64,000 nt of DNA from the NCBI RefSeq assembly GCF_035917235.1, contig NZ_CP108423.1:5981501-6045500 (forward strand). The letters are read 5' to 3'. The stretch's first letter is position 1. Every line of letters starts with the position of its first letter. A program made the translations under genes and the position numbers. Positions 1 to 9,041 of the stretch are shown here, one piece after another. The notes under the pieces are model-generated. The model saw only the letters and a program-made list of their open reading frames with translations. It had not been told where the DNA came from and did not search any database. The stretch is from Streptomyces sp. NBC_01294. GTDB taxonomy: Bacteria; Actinomycetota; Actinomycetes; Streptomycetales; Streptomycetaceae.

Positions 1-1187
1 TGATCTTCGGCAGCTCGCTGCTCATCACCGTGCTCGGTCTGGTGATGGTGTACTCGGCGTCCATGATCAAGGCGCTCCAGCTCGGCCTCGGCGACGCCTA
101 CTTCTTCAAGAAGCAGTTCCTGGCCGCCCTCATCGGCACCGGACTCTTGCTGCTCGCCTCCCGGATGCCCGTCAAACTGCACCGGGCGCTGTCGTATCCG
201 GTGCTCGCCGGCACGCTGTTCCTGATGGTCCTGGTCCAGGTCCCCGGGATAGGGGTCTCGATCAACGGCAACCAGAATTGGATCTCCCTTGGCGGTCCGT
301 TCATGTTGCAGCCCAGTGAGTTCGGCAAACTGGCACTGATCCTGTGGGGCGCCGACCTGCTGGCACGCAAGGGCGACAAGGGGCTGCTGAGCCAGTGGAA
401 GCACCTGCTGGTGCCGCTGGTCCCGGTGGCCTTCCTGCTGCTCGGGCTGATCATGCTGGGCGGCGACATGGGCACCGCGATGATCCTCGGTGCCATCCTC
501 TTCGGCCTGCTCTGGCTGGCGGGCGCCCCGACCCGGATGTTCGTCGGGGTGCTGGCCTTCGCGGGTGCGATCGTCGCACTGCTCATCAAGACCAGTCCGC
601 ACCGGATGGACCGGCTGGAGTGCCTCGGCGCGACAGAACCGGGCAAGAACGACCTTTGCTGGCAGGCCGTCCACGGGATCTACGCCCTCGCCTCGGGCGG
701 ATGGTTCGGTTCCGGCTTGGGTGCAAGTGTGGAAAAATGGGGGCAACTACCCGAAGCCCACACCGACTTCATCTTCGCCATCACCGGGGAGGAACTGGGT
801 CTGGCGGGGACGCTGTCGGTGCTCGCCCTGTTCGCGGCTCTAGGCTATGCGGGTATCCGCGTGGCCGGACGCACGGAGGATTCCTTCGTACGGTTTGCCG
901 CGGGAGGCGTGACCACCTGGATCACGGCCCAGGCCGTGATCAACATCGGTGCGGTGCTCGGCCTGCTGCCGATCGCCGGAGTCCCGCTCCCGCTGTTCTC
1001 CTACGGGGGATCGGCCCTGCTGCCGACGATGTTCGCGGTCGGACTGCTCATCGCCTTCGCGCGTGAGGAGCCGGCGGCGCGCGCGGCCCTCGCGATGCGC
1101 CAGCCGAAGACCGGCTGGATGCGGACCGTGGTGAGATGGAAGTCGATGAGACGGCGCGTCAAGAAGCGTCCGTCCGGAGAGCGGTGA
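1..1187 (+). CDS. ftsW: FtsW, septal peptidoglycan polymerase (5' end missing)
   Basis: SEDS-family integral membrane protein that polymerises lipid II at the division septum, working with a class B penicillin-binding protein. The window opens inside the gene: the frame is open from base 3 and codes IFGSSLLIT ahead of the GTG at 30, so that GTG is not the true start. Family marks are the PSEFGKLAL segment, the GGDMGTAMI segment, the HTDFIFAITGEELG loop and the C-terminal PLPLFSYGGSALLP motif, with about nine hydrophobic segments. The basic C-terminal tail is cytoplasmic. The stop is 6 bases before murG, so the two are co-transcribed. FtsW rather than RodA is chosen because murG, ftsQ and ftsZ follow. 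Confidence 0.95.
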   Translation, partial: IFGSSLLITVLGLVMVYSASMIKALQLGLGDAYFFKKQFLAALIGTGLLLLASRMPVKLHRALSYPVLAGTLFLMVLVQVPGIGVSINGNQNWISLGGPFMLQPSEFGKLALILWGADLLARKGDKGLLSQWKHLLVPLVPVAFLLLGLIMLGGDMGTAMILGAILFGLLWLAGAPTRMFVGVLAFAGAIVALLIKTSPHRMDRLECLGATEPGKNDLCWQAVHGIYALASGGWFGSGLGASVEKWGQLPEAHTDFIFAITGEELGLAGTLSVLALFAALGYAGIRVAGRTEDSFVRFAAGGVTTWITAQAVINIGAVLGLLPIAGVPLPLFSYGGSALLPTMFAVGLLIAFAREEPAARAALAMRQPKTGWMRTVVRWKSMRRRVKKRPSGER

Positions 1188-1193
1188 ATTTCG

Positions 1194-2288
1194 GTGCATG
1201 TCGTACTCGCCGGTGGGGGGACCGCCGGCCACATCGAGCCGGCGCTCGCCCTCGCGGACGCCCTGCGCAGGCAGGACCCTTCAGTGGGCATCACCGCCCT
1301 CGGCACGGAGCGCGGACTTGAGACCCGCCTGGTGCCGGAACGCGGTTACGAACTGGGCCTGATCCCGGCCGTGCCGCTGCCCCGCAAGCCCACCCCGGAG
1401 CTGATCACCGTCCCCGGGCGGCTGCGCGGCACCATCAAGGCGGCAGAGGAGATCCTGCTGCGCACGAAGGCCGACTGCGTCGTCGGTTTCGGCGGTTACG
1501 TGGCCCTGCCCGGCTACCTCGCGGCCAAGCGGCTCGGGGTGCCGATCATCGTCCACGAGGCCAACGCCCGGCCCGGACTGGCCAACAAGATCGGCTCCCG
1601 GTACGCGCATGCCGTCGCGGTCTCCACCCCCGACAGCAAGCTGCGGGGCGCCCGCTACATCGGCATTCCGCTGCGGCGCTCGATCTCCACCCTCGACCGG
1701 GCCGCGGTGCGCCCGGAGGCGCGCGCCGCCTTCGGCCTGGACCCCAACCTGCCCACGCTGCTGGTCTCCGGCGGCTCGCAGGGCGCCCGGCGCCTCAACG
1801 AGACGATCCAGCAGGTCGCTCCGACCCTCCAGCGCTCCGGGGTCCAGATCCTGCACGCCGTCGGGCCGAAGAACGAACTGCCGCGTGTCGACAACATGCC
1901 CGGGATGCCGCCGTATGTGCCGGTACCGTACGTGGACCGGATGGATCTCGCGTACGCCGCCGCCGACATGATGCTGTGCCGCGCGGGCGCGATGACCGTC
2001 GCCGAACTCTCCGCCGTCGGGCTCCCGGCCGCCTACGTCCCGCTGCCGATCGGCAACGGCGAACAGCGGCTGAACGCCCAGCCGGTGGTCAAGGCCGGCG
2101 GCGGCCTGCTCGTCGACGACGCGGAACTGACGCCCGAGTGGGTGCTCAGCCAGGTCCTCCCGGTGCTGTCCGACCCGCACCGCCTGTACGAGATGTCCCG
2201 CGCCGCCGGCGAGTTCGGCCGCCGGGACGCCGACGACCTGCTGGTCGCCATGGTGTACGAGGCGATCGCGGCCCACCGGTCCCGCTGA
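1194..2288 (+). CDS. murG: MurG, lipid I to lipid II GlcNAc transferase
   Basis: UDP-GlcNAc:undecaprenyl-pyrophosphoryl-MurNAc-pentapeptide GlcNAc transferase, a peripheral enzyme on the inner face of the membrane that makes lipid II. It has 364 residues, normal for the family. The N-terminal glycine-rich loop GGGTAGH (residues 7-13), the second-domain loop [12 protein letters not shown] and the donor-site segment [16 protein letters not shown] are all present (GT-B fold, family GT28). The start is a GTG, 6 bases after the ftsW stop. It supplies the substrate for FtsW immediately upstream. Confidence 0.96.
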   Translation: MHVVLAGGGTAGHIEPALALADALRRQDPSVGITALGTERGLETRLVPERGYELGLIPAVPLPRKPTPELITVPGRLRGTIKAAEEILLRTKADCVVGFGGYVALPGYLAAKRLGVPIIVHEANARPGLANKIGSRYAHAVAVSTPDSKLRGARYIGIPLRRSISTLDRAAVRPEARAAFGLDPNLPTLLVSGGSQGARRLNETIQQVAPTLQRSGVQILHAVGPKNELPRVDNMPGMPPYVPVPYVDRMDLAYAAADMMLCRAGAMTVAELSAVGLPAAYVPLPIGNGEQRLNAQPVVKAGGGLLVDDAELTPEWVLSQVLPVLSDPHRLYEMSRAAGEFGRRDADDLLVAMVYEAIAAHRSR

Positions 2289-2320
2289 GGCGGGACAGCA
2301 CAGACGCAGGAGGCACAGGA

Positions 2321-3220
2321 GTGGCCGGAGCGACGACCGCACAGCGCGGGTCACCGTTTTCTGATCGGTCCGGCCGCTCCGCCCGCAAGGGCGGCGGCTC
2401 TCCCAAGCCGCCCAAGCCACCCAGGCGACCCAAACCGCCCAAGCCTCCGAAGTCGGCCAAGTCGGCCAAGTCCGCGAAGTCCGAGCAGAGGTCCGGCCCC
2501 CAGGGTCCCGTCAGGCGCCTGCGCGGGGCCCCCGTGCTGGCCTCCCTGGCCGCCGCGGTGCTCCTCGCCGCAGGCGGGACCTGGGTGCTCTACGGCTCCT
2601 CCTGGCTCCGCGTCGAGAAGGTCACCGCGGCCGGCACGGAGGTGCTCACCCCCGAGCAGGTCCTCGCCGCGGCGGCGGTGCCCGTCGGCGCACCCCTGGT
2701 GAGCGTCGACACCGACGAGATCGAGGGCCGGGTCCGCGGCCGGCTGCCCCGCATCGATTCGGTCGACGTGGTGCGGGCCTGGCCGCACGGGATCGGGCTG
2801 AAAGTGACGGAACGCAAACCCGTCCTGCTCATCAAGAAGGACGCGAACTTCGTGGAAGTGGACGCTTCGGGTGTGCGATTCGACACGGTTCCGAAAGCAC
2901 CCGCTGGTGTTCCGGTCCTCGAATTGAACGCGGGGCGCTCCCCGAGCGCCCGCCGCTTCGACGAGGAACGGCTGCTGCACGAGGCCGTGAGCGTCGCGGG
3001 ATCCCTCCCGGGGCCGATCGCGCGGGAAACCGTGCAGGTCAAGGTGGGTTCCTACGATTCGGTCGTGCTGGAGCTCACCGGTGGCCGGTCCGTGACGTGG
3101 GGGAGCGGTGAACAGAGCGATGCGAAGGGGCGGGCGCTGACCGCTCTGTTGAAAGCCGCGCCCGGGTCCCGCCACTTCGACGTGAGCGTCCCCACCGCCC
3201 CTGCCGCGGCCGGGAGTTGA
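2321..3220 (+). CDS. ftsQ: FtsQ/DivIB cell division protein
   Basis: Bitopic divisome protein that links early and late division proteins. The GTG at 2321 is chosen because AGGAGG lies 7 bases upstream (2308-2313); the frame is open further upstream but runs inside murG. The product has 299 residues. The cytoplasmic N-terminus is rich in Pro, Lys and Ser-Ala-Lys repeats (about residues 25-55), followed by one membrane segment (about 73-92). The external POTRA domain begins around VEKVTAAGTEVLTPEQVL and is followed by the FtsQ beta domain with VTERKPVLLI. The basic proline-rich tail is longer than in many bacteria. It sits between murG and ftsZ as in other actinomycetes. Confidence 0.93.
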   Translation: MAGATTAQRGSPFSDRSGRSARKGGGSPKPPKPPRRPKPPKPPKSAKSAKSAKSEQRSGPQGPVRRLRGAPVLASLAAAVLLAAGGTWVLYGSSWLRVEKVTAAGTEVLTPEQVLAAAAVPVGAPLVSVDTDEIEGRVRGRLPRIDSVDVVRAWPHGIGLKVTERKPVLLIKKDANFVEVDASGVRFDTVPKAPAGVPVLELNAGRSPSARRFDEERLLHEAVSVAGSLPGPIARETVQVKVGSYDSVVLELTGGRSVTWGSGEQSDAKGRALTALLKAAPGSRHFDVSVPTAPAAAGS

Positions 3221-3365
3221 CGTCGAGTCGAACAGCGGCGCACCCTGGTTGGCCAGCGATACGGGTGATCACATAGGGTGAAAAGAAAAACGGGAGGTTC
3301 GGCGTGTTCGTTGAACACGCGCTACTTGTCGACTTAGTGTCCTGTTCGGAAGAGTCCAAGGAACA

Positions 3366-3401
3366 GACACACCCCTAACCCTAAACTTCAGGGTGAGGGT
3401 T
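3366..3401 (+). promoter_or_regulatory. ftsZ upstream region: GACAC box and small inverted repeat
   Basis: The 279-base gap before ftsZ is long for this compact cluster, and in Streptomyces it is known to hold several ftsZ promoters. Visible here are a GACAC pentamer (3366-3370), the core recognised by the sporulation regulator WhiA, and a short inverted repeat ACCCT/AGGGT (3378-3382 and 3390-3394). A second AGGGTT (3396-3401) can pair with AACCCT (3377-3382). Assigning the box to WhiA is an inference from ftsZ being an established WhiA/WhiB target. A pentamer alone is weak evidence, and no promoter hexamers are assigned. Confidence 0.35.
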
Positions 3402-3499
3402 CGGGTCGGCGCGTTCGGACCGTCCCTATTTCGGCATCAGTCGTCGCAACGCAGGCCCGCGAGGCGGCGACACGTAACTCGAGGCGAGAGGCCTTCGAC

Positions 3500-4705
3500 G
3501 TGGCAGCACCGCAGAACTACCTCGCAGTCATCAAGGTCATCGGTGTCGGCGGCGGTGGTGTCAATGCCATCAACCGAATGATCGAGGTCGGTCTCAAGGG
3601 CGTCGAGTTCATCGCCATCAACACGGACGCCCAGGCGCTGTTGATGAGCGACGCCGACGTCAAGCTCGACGTCGGCCGCGAACTCACCCGGGGCCTCGGC
3701 GCCGGCGCCAACCCGGCCGTCGGCCGCAAGGCGGCAGAGGACCACCGCGAGGAGATCGAGGAGGTCCTCAAGGGGGCCGACATGGTCTTCGTCACCGCCG
3801 GTGAAGGCGGCGGCACCGGCACCGGCGGCGCACCCGTCGTCGCCAACATCGCGCGCTCGCTGGGCGCCCTGACGATCGGTGTGGTCACCCGGCCGTTCAC
3901 CTTCGAGGGCCGGCGCCGCGCGAACCAGGCGGAGGACGGCATCGCCGAGCTCCGCGAAGAGGTCGACACCCTCATCGTCATCCCCAACGACCGGCTGCTG
4001 TCCATCTCGGACCGCCAGGTCAGCGTGCTCGACGCCTTCAAGTCGGCCGACCAGGTCCTGCTCTCGGGCGTCCAGGGCATCACCGACCTCATCACCACCC
4101 CGGGTCTGATCAACCTCGACTTCGCCGACGTCAAGTCCGTGATGTCCGAGGCCGGCTCGGCCCTGATGGGCATCGGCTCGGCCCGCGGCGACGACCGCGC
4201 GGTGGCCGCGGCCGAGATGGCGATCTCCTCGCCGCTGCTGGAGGCGTCCATCGACGGCGCCCGCGGCGTGCTGCTCTCCATCTCCGGCGGCTCGGACCTC
4301 GGTCTCTTCGAGATCAACGAGGCCGCGCAGCTGGTGAGCGAGGCCGCGCACCCCGAGGCGAACATCATCTTCGGCGCCGTCATCGACGACGCGCTCGGCG
4401 ACGAGGTACGGGTCACCGTCATCGCGGCCGGGTTCGACGGCGGACAGCCCCCGGCCCGCCGGGACAACGTCATCGGCGCCGCGTCCACCAAGCGCGAGGA
4501 GCCGGCCCCGGCTCCGGTCCGCGCCGCCGAGCCGGCCCGCCCGGCCTTCGGCGGACTCGGCTCGGTCACCCCGCGCGAGGACCCCCCGGCCCCCGTAGAG
4601 GCGGCCCCGGTCGAGGCCCAGGCCCCCGCGCCGCAGGTCCCCACGGCCCGGCCGTACCAGGACAGCCCGGCCGAGGAACTGGATGTCCCGGACTTCTTGA
4701 AGTGA
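3500..4705 (+). CDS. ftsZ: FtsZ, tubulin-like division GTPase
   Basis: Cytoskeletal GTPase that forms the Z ring (ladders of rings in sporulating aerial hyphae). It has 401 residues with a GTG start. The GTP-binding loop GGGTGTGG is at residues 103-110 and the catalytic T7 loop NLDFADV at about 205-211. The core ends near residue 320. A variable proline/alanine-rich linker leads to the conserved C-terminal peptide LDVPDFLK, the docking site for SepF, which is encoded three genes downstream. The stop overlaps the GTG of pgeF (GTGA). Confidence 0.98.
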   Translation: MAAPQNYLAVIKVIGVGGGGVNAINRMIEVGLKGVEFIAINTDAQALLMSDADVKLDVGRELTRGLGAGANPAVGRKAAEDHREEIEEVLKGADMVFVTAGEGGGTGTGGAPVVANIARSLGALTIGVVTRPFTFEGRRRANQAEDGIAELREEVDTLIVIPNDRLLSISDRQVSVLDAFKSADQVLLSGVQGITDLITTPGLINLDFADVKSVMSEAGSALMGIGSARGDDRAVAAAEMAISSPLLEASIDGARGVLLSISGGSDLGLFEINEAAQLVSEAAHPEANIIFGAVIDDALGDEVRVTVIAAGFDGGQPPARRDNVIGAASTKREEPAPAPVRAAEPARPAFGGLGSVTPREDPPAPVEAAPVEAQAPAPQVPTARPYQDSPAEELDVPDFLK

Positions 4706-5433
4706 CACCCGAGCAGCATCACGTGGGCGGCGCCCACTTCGCCTTCACCGACCGGTGGGGCGGAGTGAGCGCCGTTCCGTACGAAGAGCTCAACCTCGGC
4801 GGCGCGGTCGGTGACGACCCGGCCGCCGTTCTCGCGAACCGGGCACTGGCGGCGCGGTCCCTGGGTCTCGCCCCGGACCGGGTGGTCTGGATGAACCAGG
4901 TGCACGGCCGGGACGTGGCGGTGGTGGACGGGCCCTGGGGTCCGGACGTCGCCGTCCCCGCGGTGGACGCGGTGGTGACCGCCCGCCGGGGGCTCGCCCT
5001 CGCGGTGCTCACCGCCGACTGCACCCCGGTCCTGCTGGCGGACCCCGTCGCCGGGGTCGCGGGGGCCGCCCACGCCGGGCGGCCTGGACTGGTCGCCGGG
5101 GTGGTGCCCGCGGCCGTCGAGGCGATGGTCGCCCTCGGGGCCGAGCCGGGGCGGATCGTCGCCCGGACCGGACCCGCGGTGTGCGGGCGCTGCTACGAGG
5201 TGCCCGCCGAGATGCGGGATGCGGTGGCAGAAGTGGTTCCCGACGCGCGGGCCGAGACCAGCTGGGGGACACCGGCGGTCGACGTGGTCGCCGGGGTGCA
5301 CGCCCAGCTCGCGGAGGCGGGGGTGGTGGACAGCCTCCGCTCCCCGGTCTGCACACTGGAGTCGCGGGACCACTTCTCGTACCGCCGCGACCGGGTGACC
5401 GGGCGGCTTGCCGGATATGTCTGGTTGGACTGA
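4702..5433 (+). CDS. pgeF: PgeF/YlmD-type laccase-domain protein
   Basis: Member of the DUF152/YfiH family, annotated as peptidoglycan editing factor or as a zinc-dependent purine nucleoside phosphorylase/adenosine deaminase. The 243-residue product shows the family motifs [16 protein letters not shown] and [11 protein letters not shown], whose His and Cys residues bind zinc. The usual AHAGWRG motif reads AHAGRPG here. The GTG start overlaps the ftsZ stop by four bases, so translation is probably coupled. The gene is routinely found between ftsZ and yggS in actinobacteria. Its cellular role in this position is not established. Confidence 0.85.
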   Translation: MTPEQHHVGGAHFAFTDRWGGVSAVPYEELNLGGAVGDDPAAVLANRALAARSLGLAPDRVVWMNQVHGRDVAVVDGPWGPDVAVPAVDAVVTARRGLALAVLTADCTPVLLADPVAGVAGAAHAGRPGLVAGVVPAAVEAMVALGAEPGRIVARTGPAVCGRCYEVPAEMRDAVAEVVPDARAETSWGTPAVDVVAGVHAQLAEAGVVDSLRSPVCTLESRDHFSYRRDRVTGRLAGYVWLD

Positions 5434-5436
5434 GGA

Positions 5437-6156
5437 ATGACGGATCGTAAGCCGGAGCTCGCCGAGAACCTGGCGCGGGTGGAGGAACGTATCTCGTCCG
5501 CCTGCGCGGCGGCGGGCCGCAAGCGGGAAGAGGTGACGCTCATCGTGGTCACCAAGACCTATCCCGCGAGCGACGTACGACTGCTGGCGGAGCTGGGTGT
5601 CCGTCATGTTGCGGAGAATCGCGACCAGGATGCCGCCCCCAAGGCCGCGGCCTGCGCGGATCTGCCCCTCAGCTGGCACTTCGTCGGTCAGTTGCAGACG
5701 AACAAAGTCCGTTCCGTGGCGGGATACGCGCATGTGGTGCAGTCGGTCGACCGCCCCAGGCTCGTGACCGCCCTCTCGGCCGCCGCCTCCGCCGCCGGGC
5801 GGGAGATCGGCTGCCTCGTGCAGATCGCCCTCGACGCCGAGTCGGGGGCGCGCGGGACCCGCGGCGGCGCGGCGCCGGAGCAGCTCGCGGAGTTGGCGGA
5901 CCTCGTCGCCGGGGCGCCGGGACTGCGCATCGACGGTCTGATGACCGTCGCTCCGCTGTCCGGCCCCTACGCGGGGCGCGAACAGGCCGCCTTCGAGCGG
6001 CTGGTGGAATTGTCATCCCGCATGCGCGCGGACCATCCGGCTGCCACGATGGTGTCGGCTGGGATGAGCGCAGACCTGGAACAGGCCGTTGCGGCCGGTG
6101 CGACACATGTACGCGTCGGCACTGCGGTACTCGGCGCGAGACCCCGGCTCGGGTAA
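5437..6156 (+). CDS. YggS/YlmE family PLP-binding protein
   Basis: Single-domain pyridoxal-5'-phosphate protein of the alanine-racemase-like TIM-barrel family, involved in vitamin B6 and amino acid homeostasis and not known to have strong catalytic activity. The 239 residues include the cofactor lysine in VTKTYP near the N-terminus and VAENRDQD, a variant of the usual GENY/GENR motif. The core HFVGQLQTNKVR and the phosphate-binding TMVSAGMSADLEQAV and THVRVGTAVLG segments are intact. It starts 3 bases after pgeF and belongs to the ylm-type group between ftsZ and divIVA. Confidence 0.9.
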   Translation: MTDRKPELAENLARVEERISSACAAAGRKREEVTLIVVTKTYPASDVRLLAELGVRHVAENRDQDAAPKAAACADLPLSWHFVGQLQTNKVRSVAGYAHVVQSVDRPRLVTALSAAASAAGREIGCLVQIALDAESGARGTRGGAAPEQLAELADLVAGAPGLRIDGLMTVAPLSGPYAGREQAAFERLVELSSRMRADHPAATMVSAGMSADLEQAVAAGATHVRVGTAVLGARPRLG

Positions 6157-6305
6157 CGTCGCGAAGAAAGTCGGACCACAGCAGAAAATATGGTCATTCC
6201 CGACGATGAGCGGGCAGACCACGTGGATCGCGGGCAGTTGGTGACATTCGTGACACGGCGGCACCTGCGACAGGGCGATCCACCACAGAGCGGAGGACTC
6301 GGAGA

Positions 6306-6923
6306 ATGGCCGGCGCGATGCGCAAGATGGCGGTCTACCTCGGCCTCGTGGAGGACGACCGGTACGACAACCCGGGGTACGACCCCGACGACGAGTTCGA
6401 GCCCGAGCCCGAGATGGAGCGAGCTCGGGACCGGGATCGCCGACAGCAGCCCGTGCACCAAGCGCCCGTATCGGACGAACCGGTACGAGTGGTACAGCCG
6501 CCGGCTCAGCGGGAACCCATCCCAATTCCGGTGGAAAACGGACGTCCTGCGCGAATTGCCCCCGTGGCATCCATCACACCTGATCGCACGAACCTGGAGA
6601 AGAACGCCCCCGTGATCATGCCCAAGGTCGTCTCCGAGCGGGAGCCGTACCGCATCACGACGCTGCACCCCCGGACCTACAACGAGGCCCGTACCATCGG
6701 GGAACACTTCCGTGAGGGCACTCCGGTGATCATGAATCTCACGGAGATGGACGACACGGATGCGAAGCGTCTCGTGGACTTCGCCGCCGGTCTCGTCTTC
6801 GGCCTGCACGGCAGCATTGAACGCGTGACACAGAAGGTGTTCCTGCTGTCGCCTGCTAACGTCGATGTCACGGCGGAGGACAAGGCTCGCATCGCGGAGG
6901 GCGGGTTCTTCAACCAAAGCTAG
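6306..6923 (+). CDS. sepF: SepF, FtsZ membrane anchor
   Basis: Cytoplasmic protein that bundles FtsZ filaments and tethers them to the membrane. The N-terminal stretch [14 protein letters not shown] is a typical amphipathic membrane-binding helix. It is followed by an acidic disordered linker (about residues 17-90), which is why the protein is 205 residues against about 150 in Bacillus. The DUF552/SepF core then runs from about residue 105, with [24 protein letters not shown] content, [10 protein letters not shown] and [13 protein letters not shown]. The start is supported by GGAGGACTCGGAG just upstream; Met5 or Met8 are alternatives. The 149-base gap upstream may hold its own promoter. Confidence 0.93.
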   Translation: MAGAMRKMAVYLGLVEDDRYDNPGYDPDDEFEPEPEMERARDRDRRQQPVHQAPVSDEPVRVVQPPAQREPIPIPVENGRPARIAPVASITPDRTNLEKNAPVIMPKVVSEREPYRITTLHPRTYNEARTIGEHFREGTPVIMNLTEMDDTDAKRLVDFAAGLVFGLHGSIERVTQKVFLLSPANVDVTAEDKARIAEGGFFNQS

Positions 6924-6983
6924 ACCGATCCGTCAGATACGGGACCGGGATGAGAGCGGGAAACGGGGAGAGGGAAGCGCGGG

Positions 6984-7280
6984 ATGGGCGTCGCACTACA
7001 GGTGGTCTACATCGTGCTGATGTGCTTCCTCATCGTGCTGATCTTCCGACTGGTCATGGACTACGTGTTCCAGTTCGCACGTTCATGGACACCCGGCAAG
7101 GCGATGGTGGTCGTTCTGGAGGCCACCTACACTCTTACCGATCCACCGCTCAAGCTTCTTCGGCGGTTCATCCCGCCGTTGCGTCTCGGGGGCGTGGCAC
7201 TCGACCTGTCCTTCTTCGTTCTGATGATCATCGTTTACATCCTCATCAGCTTCGTGAGCAGCGCTGCGAGAAGCGTGTGA
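6984..7280 (+). CDS. YggT family membrane protein
   Basis: Small integral membrane protein of 98 residues with two strongly hydrophobic regions (about residues 4-24 and 70-93) separated by the family signature PPLKLLRRFIPPLR. YggT (YlmG) proteins lie between sepF and divIVA in Gram-positive genomes and are linked to division and cell-shape control; no biochemical activity is established. A purine-rich ribosome binding site (GGGGAGAGGGAA) precedes the ATG. A gap of 82 bases separates it from divIVA. Confidence 0.88.
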   Translation: MGVALQVVYIVLMCFLIVLIFRLVMDYVFQFARSWTPGKAMVVVLEATYTLTDPPLKLLRRFIPPLRLGGVALDLSFFVLMIIVYILISFVSSAARSV

Positions 7281-7362
7281 GCGATGAACTTCTCCGCGCG
7301 CGCGGGGACAGTCCCGATACGGTCTTGCCGACTGCCGACGACTACGTAGAGGTGAAGAAGAC

Positions 7363-8580
7363 ATGCCGCTGACTCCCGAGGACGTGCGGAACAAGCAGTT
7401 CACGACCGTCCGCCTGCGAGAAGGCTATGACGAGGACGAGGTCGACGCCTTCCTCGACGAGGTCGAGTCCGAACTGACGCGCCTGCTGCGCGAGAACGAG
7501 GACCTGCGCGCCAAGCTGGCCGCGGCCACGCGTGCCGCTGCGCAGAACCAGCAGCAGCAGGGCATGCGCAAGCCGGAACCCCAGGACCAGCGCGGCCCCG
7601 GCGCCCCCGTGCCCGCGGCCATATCCGGCCCGCCGCAGCAGCAGCAGCAGATGGGCCCGCCCCAGCTGCCGGGCGGCCAGCCGCAGCTTCCGCCGGGCCC
7701 CGGCGGCCAGGGCCAGCAGGGCCCCGGCCCGATGGGCGGCCCCATGGGCGGTCCCATGCAGCAGCACCCCATGGGTGGACCGCAGGGCATGGGCCAGCAG
7801 CAGATGCAGCAGCAGTCGATGGGCGGCCAGAACCCGCTCGGCCAGCAGATGCAGCCCATGGGCCAGCAGATGCAGCCGATGGGCCAGCAGATGCAGCCGA
7901 TGGGCCAGCAGATGCAGCAGATGCAGCAGCCGCAGCTCCCGCAGCAGGGCCCTGGTGGCGACAGCGCCGCCCGCGTCCTCTCGCTGGCGCAGCAGACCGC
8001 CGACCAGGCGATCGCGGAGGCCCGCTCCGAGGCCAACAAGATCGTCGGCGAGGCCCGGTCGCGCGCCGAGGGCCTGGAGCGGGACGCCCGCGCCAAGGCC
8101 GACGCGCTGGAGCGGGACGCCCAGGAGAAGCACCGTGTCGCGATGGGCTCCCTGGAGTCCGCCCGCGCCACGCTGGAGCGCAAGGTCGAGGACCTGCGGG
8201 GCTTCGAGCGTGAGTACCGTACGCGTCTGAAGTCCTACCTGGAGTCGCAGCTGCGCCAGCTGGAGACCCAGGCCGACGACTCCCTGGCCCCGCCGCGCAA
8301 CCCGGGCGCCCCGTCGCTGCCGCCGTCGCCGTCGCCTTCGATGGCTCCGGCCGGTGCGATGGGCCACTCGATGGGCGGTCCGTCGATGGGCGGCCCCTCC
8401 ATGGGCGGTCCGTCCCCCATGGGCGGCCCCTCGATGGGTGCGGGCCCGTCCTACGGCGGCCAGCAGCAGATGTCCCCGGCGATGACCCAGCCGATGGCTC
8501 CGGTGCGGCCGGTTGCGCCGCAGCCGATGCAGGCGCCGTCGCCGATGCGGGGCTTTCTGATCGACGAGGACGACAACTAG
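7363..8580 (+). CDS. divIVA: DivIVA, polar growth coiled-coil protein
   Basis: Polar scaffold that directs tip extension and branching in Streptomyces (Wag31 in mycobacteria). The conserved membrane-binding N-terminus MPLTPEDVRNKQFTTVRLRE is followed by a first coiled coil (to about residue 55). A long Gln/Met/Gly/Pro-rich spacer (about 60-200) contains a four-copy 21-base repeat (7840-7923, giving GQQMQPM units). A second coiled coil with repeated RAEGLERDARAKADALERD-type heptads covers about 205-305, and a Gly/Met/Ser-Pro-rich tail ends in FLIDEDDN. At 405 residues it has the size expected of a streptomycete DivIVA. It closes the division cluster. Confidence 0.96.
   Translation: MPLTPEDVRNKQFTTVRLREGYDEDEVDAFLDEVESELTRLLRENEDLRAKLAAATRAAAQNQQQQGMRKPEPQDQRGPGAPVPAAISGPPQQQQQMGPPQLPGGQPQLPPGPGGQGQQGPGPMGGPMGGPMQQHPMGGPQGMGQQQMQQQSMGGQNPLGQQMQPMGQQMQPMGQQMQPMGQQMQQMQQPQLPQQGPGGDSAARVLSLAQQTADQAIAEARSEANKIVGEARSRAEGLERDARAKADALERDAQEKHRVAMGSLESARATLERKVEDLRGFEREYRTRLKSYLESQLRQLETQADDSLAPPRNPGAPSLPPSPSPSMAPAGAMGHSMGGPSMGGPSMGGPSPMGGPSMGAGPSYGGQQQMSPAMTQPMAPVRPVAPQPMQAPSPMRGFLIDEDDN
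7840..7923 (+). repeat. 21-bp in-frame tandem repeat inside divIVA
   Basis: Four tandem 21-base units (7840-7860, 7861-7881, 7882-7902 and 7903-7923) encode GQQMQPM, GQQMQPM, GQQMQPM and GQQMQQM. They lie in the spacer between the two coiled coils. The length is a multiple of three, so changes in copy number keep the frame. Confidence 0.9.
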
Positions 8581-8615
8581 GCGCCGCCGCCGTTTCTGCG
8601 GTCGGCAGCCGCTCT

Positions 8616-8659
8616 ACGGGCCGGGCCCGAGGTTCCACGGAACCTCGGGCCCGGCCCGT
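8616..8659 (+). terminator. Hairpin terminator after divIVA
   Basis: Perfect 21-base inverted repeat (8616-8636 and 8639-8659) around a 2-base centre, 36 bases after the divIVA stop. There is no U-tract, as is usual for streptomycete terminators. The stem could act on both strands. Confidence 0.85.
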
Positions 8660-8684
8660 TTGCGTGCCCGGGCGCGCCACCGTT

Positions 8685-8960
8685 GCGGGGGCCGGCCCCC
8701 GACCCCCGCGCCTCAAACGCCGGCGGGGCTGAAAGAACGGGGCTCCGCCCCGGACCCCGCGCCTCAAACGCCGGCGGGGCTGGGTGGTGCGGCGGGGCTG
8801 AAAGATCGGGGCTCCGCCCCGGACCCCCGCGCCTGAAACGCCGGCGGGGCTGGGTGGTGCGGCGGGGCTGAAAGATCGGGGCTCCGCCCCGGACCCCCGC
8901 GCCTCAAACGCCGGCGGGGCTGGGTGGTGCGGCGGGGCTGGGTGGTGCGGCGGAGCCCCG
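8685..8960. repeat. Dispersed GC-rich repeat, including a 70-bp tandem array
   Basis: The 461-base gap between divIVA and ileS contains no credible gene. Between the two terminators it holds copies of the repeat whose core reads CCTCAAACGCCGGCGGGGCT (first at 8711, then from 8761, 8831 and 8901). From 8761 the unit is 70 bases long and is repeated almost perfectly (8761-8830 and 8831-8900, then a partial copy; one visible C/G difference at 8835). Each unit also contains GGGGCTCCGCCCC, itself an inverted repeat. Related copies lie near 15815, 18716, 34715, 34926, 43965, 44354 and 54424. Confidence 0.85.
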
Positions 8961-8990
8961 GGAAACGGTGAGAGAGCCCGGTGGGGAAAG

Positions 8991-9033
8991 CAGAGCGGCC
9001 CGCACCCCCTACCGGGAGGTGCGGGCCGCTCTG
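8991..9033 (-). terminator. Hairpin terminator after ileS
   Basis: Perfect 16-base arms (8991-9006 and 9018-9033) around an 11-base loop, immediately downstream of the ileS stop on the - strand. Confidence 0.85.
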
Positions 9034-9041
9034 GGCCGGGG

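Noticed and set aside
30..32. GTG at base 30 as the start of ftsW
   Set aside because: The frame is open to the window edge and the upstream codons continue the first membrane segment, so the true start is outside the window.
8711..8960. CRISPR-like reading of the regularly spaced repeats
   Set aside because: The spacers between the cores are themselves repeated, so there are no unique spacers, and no cas genes are present.
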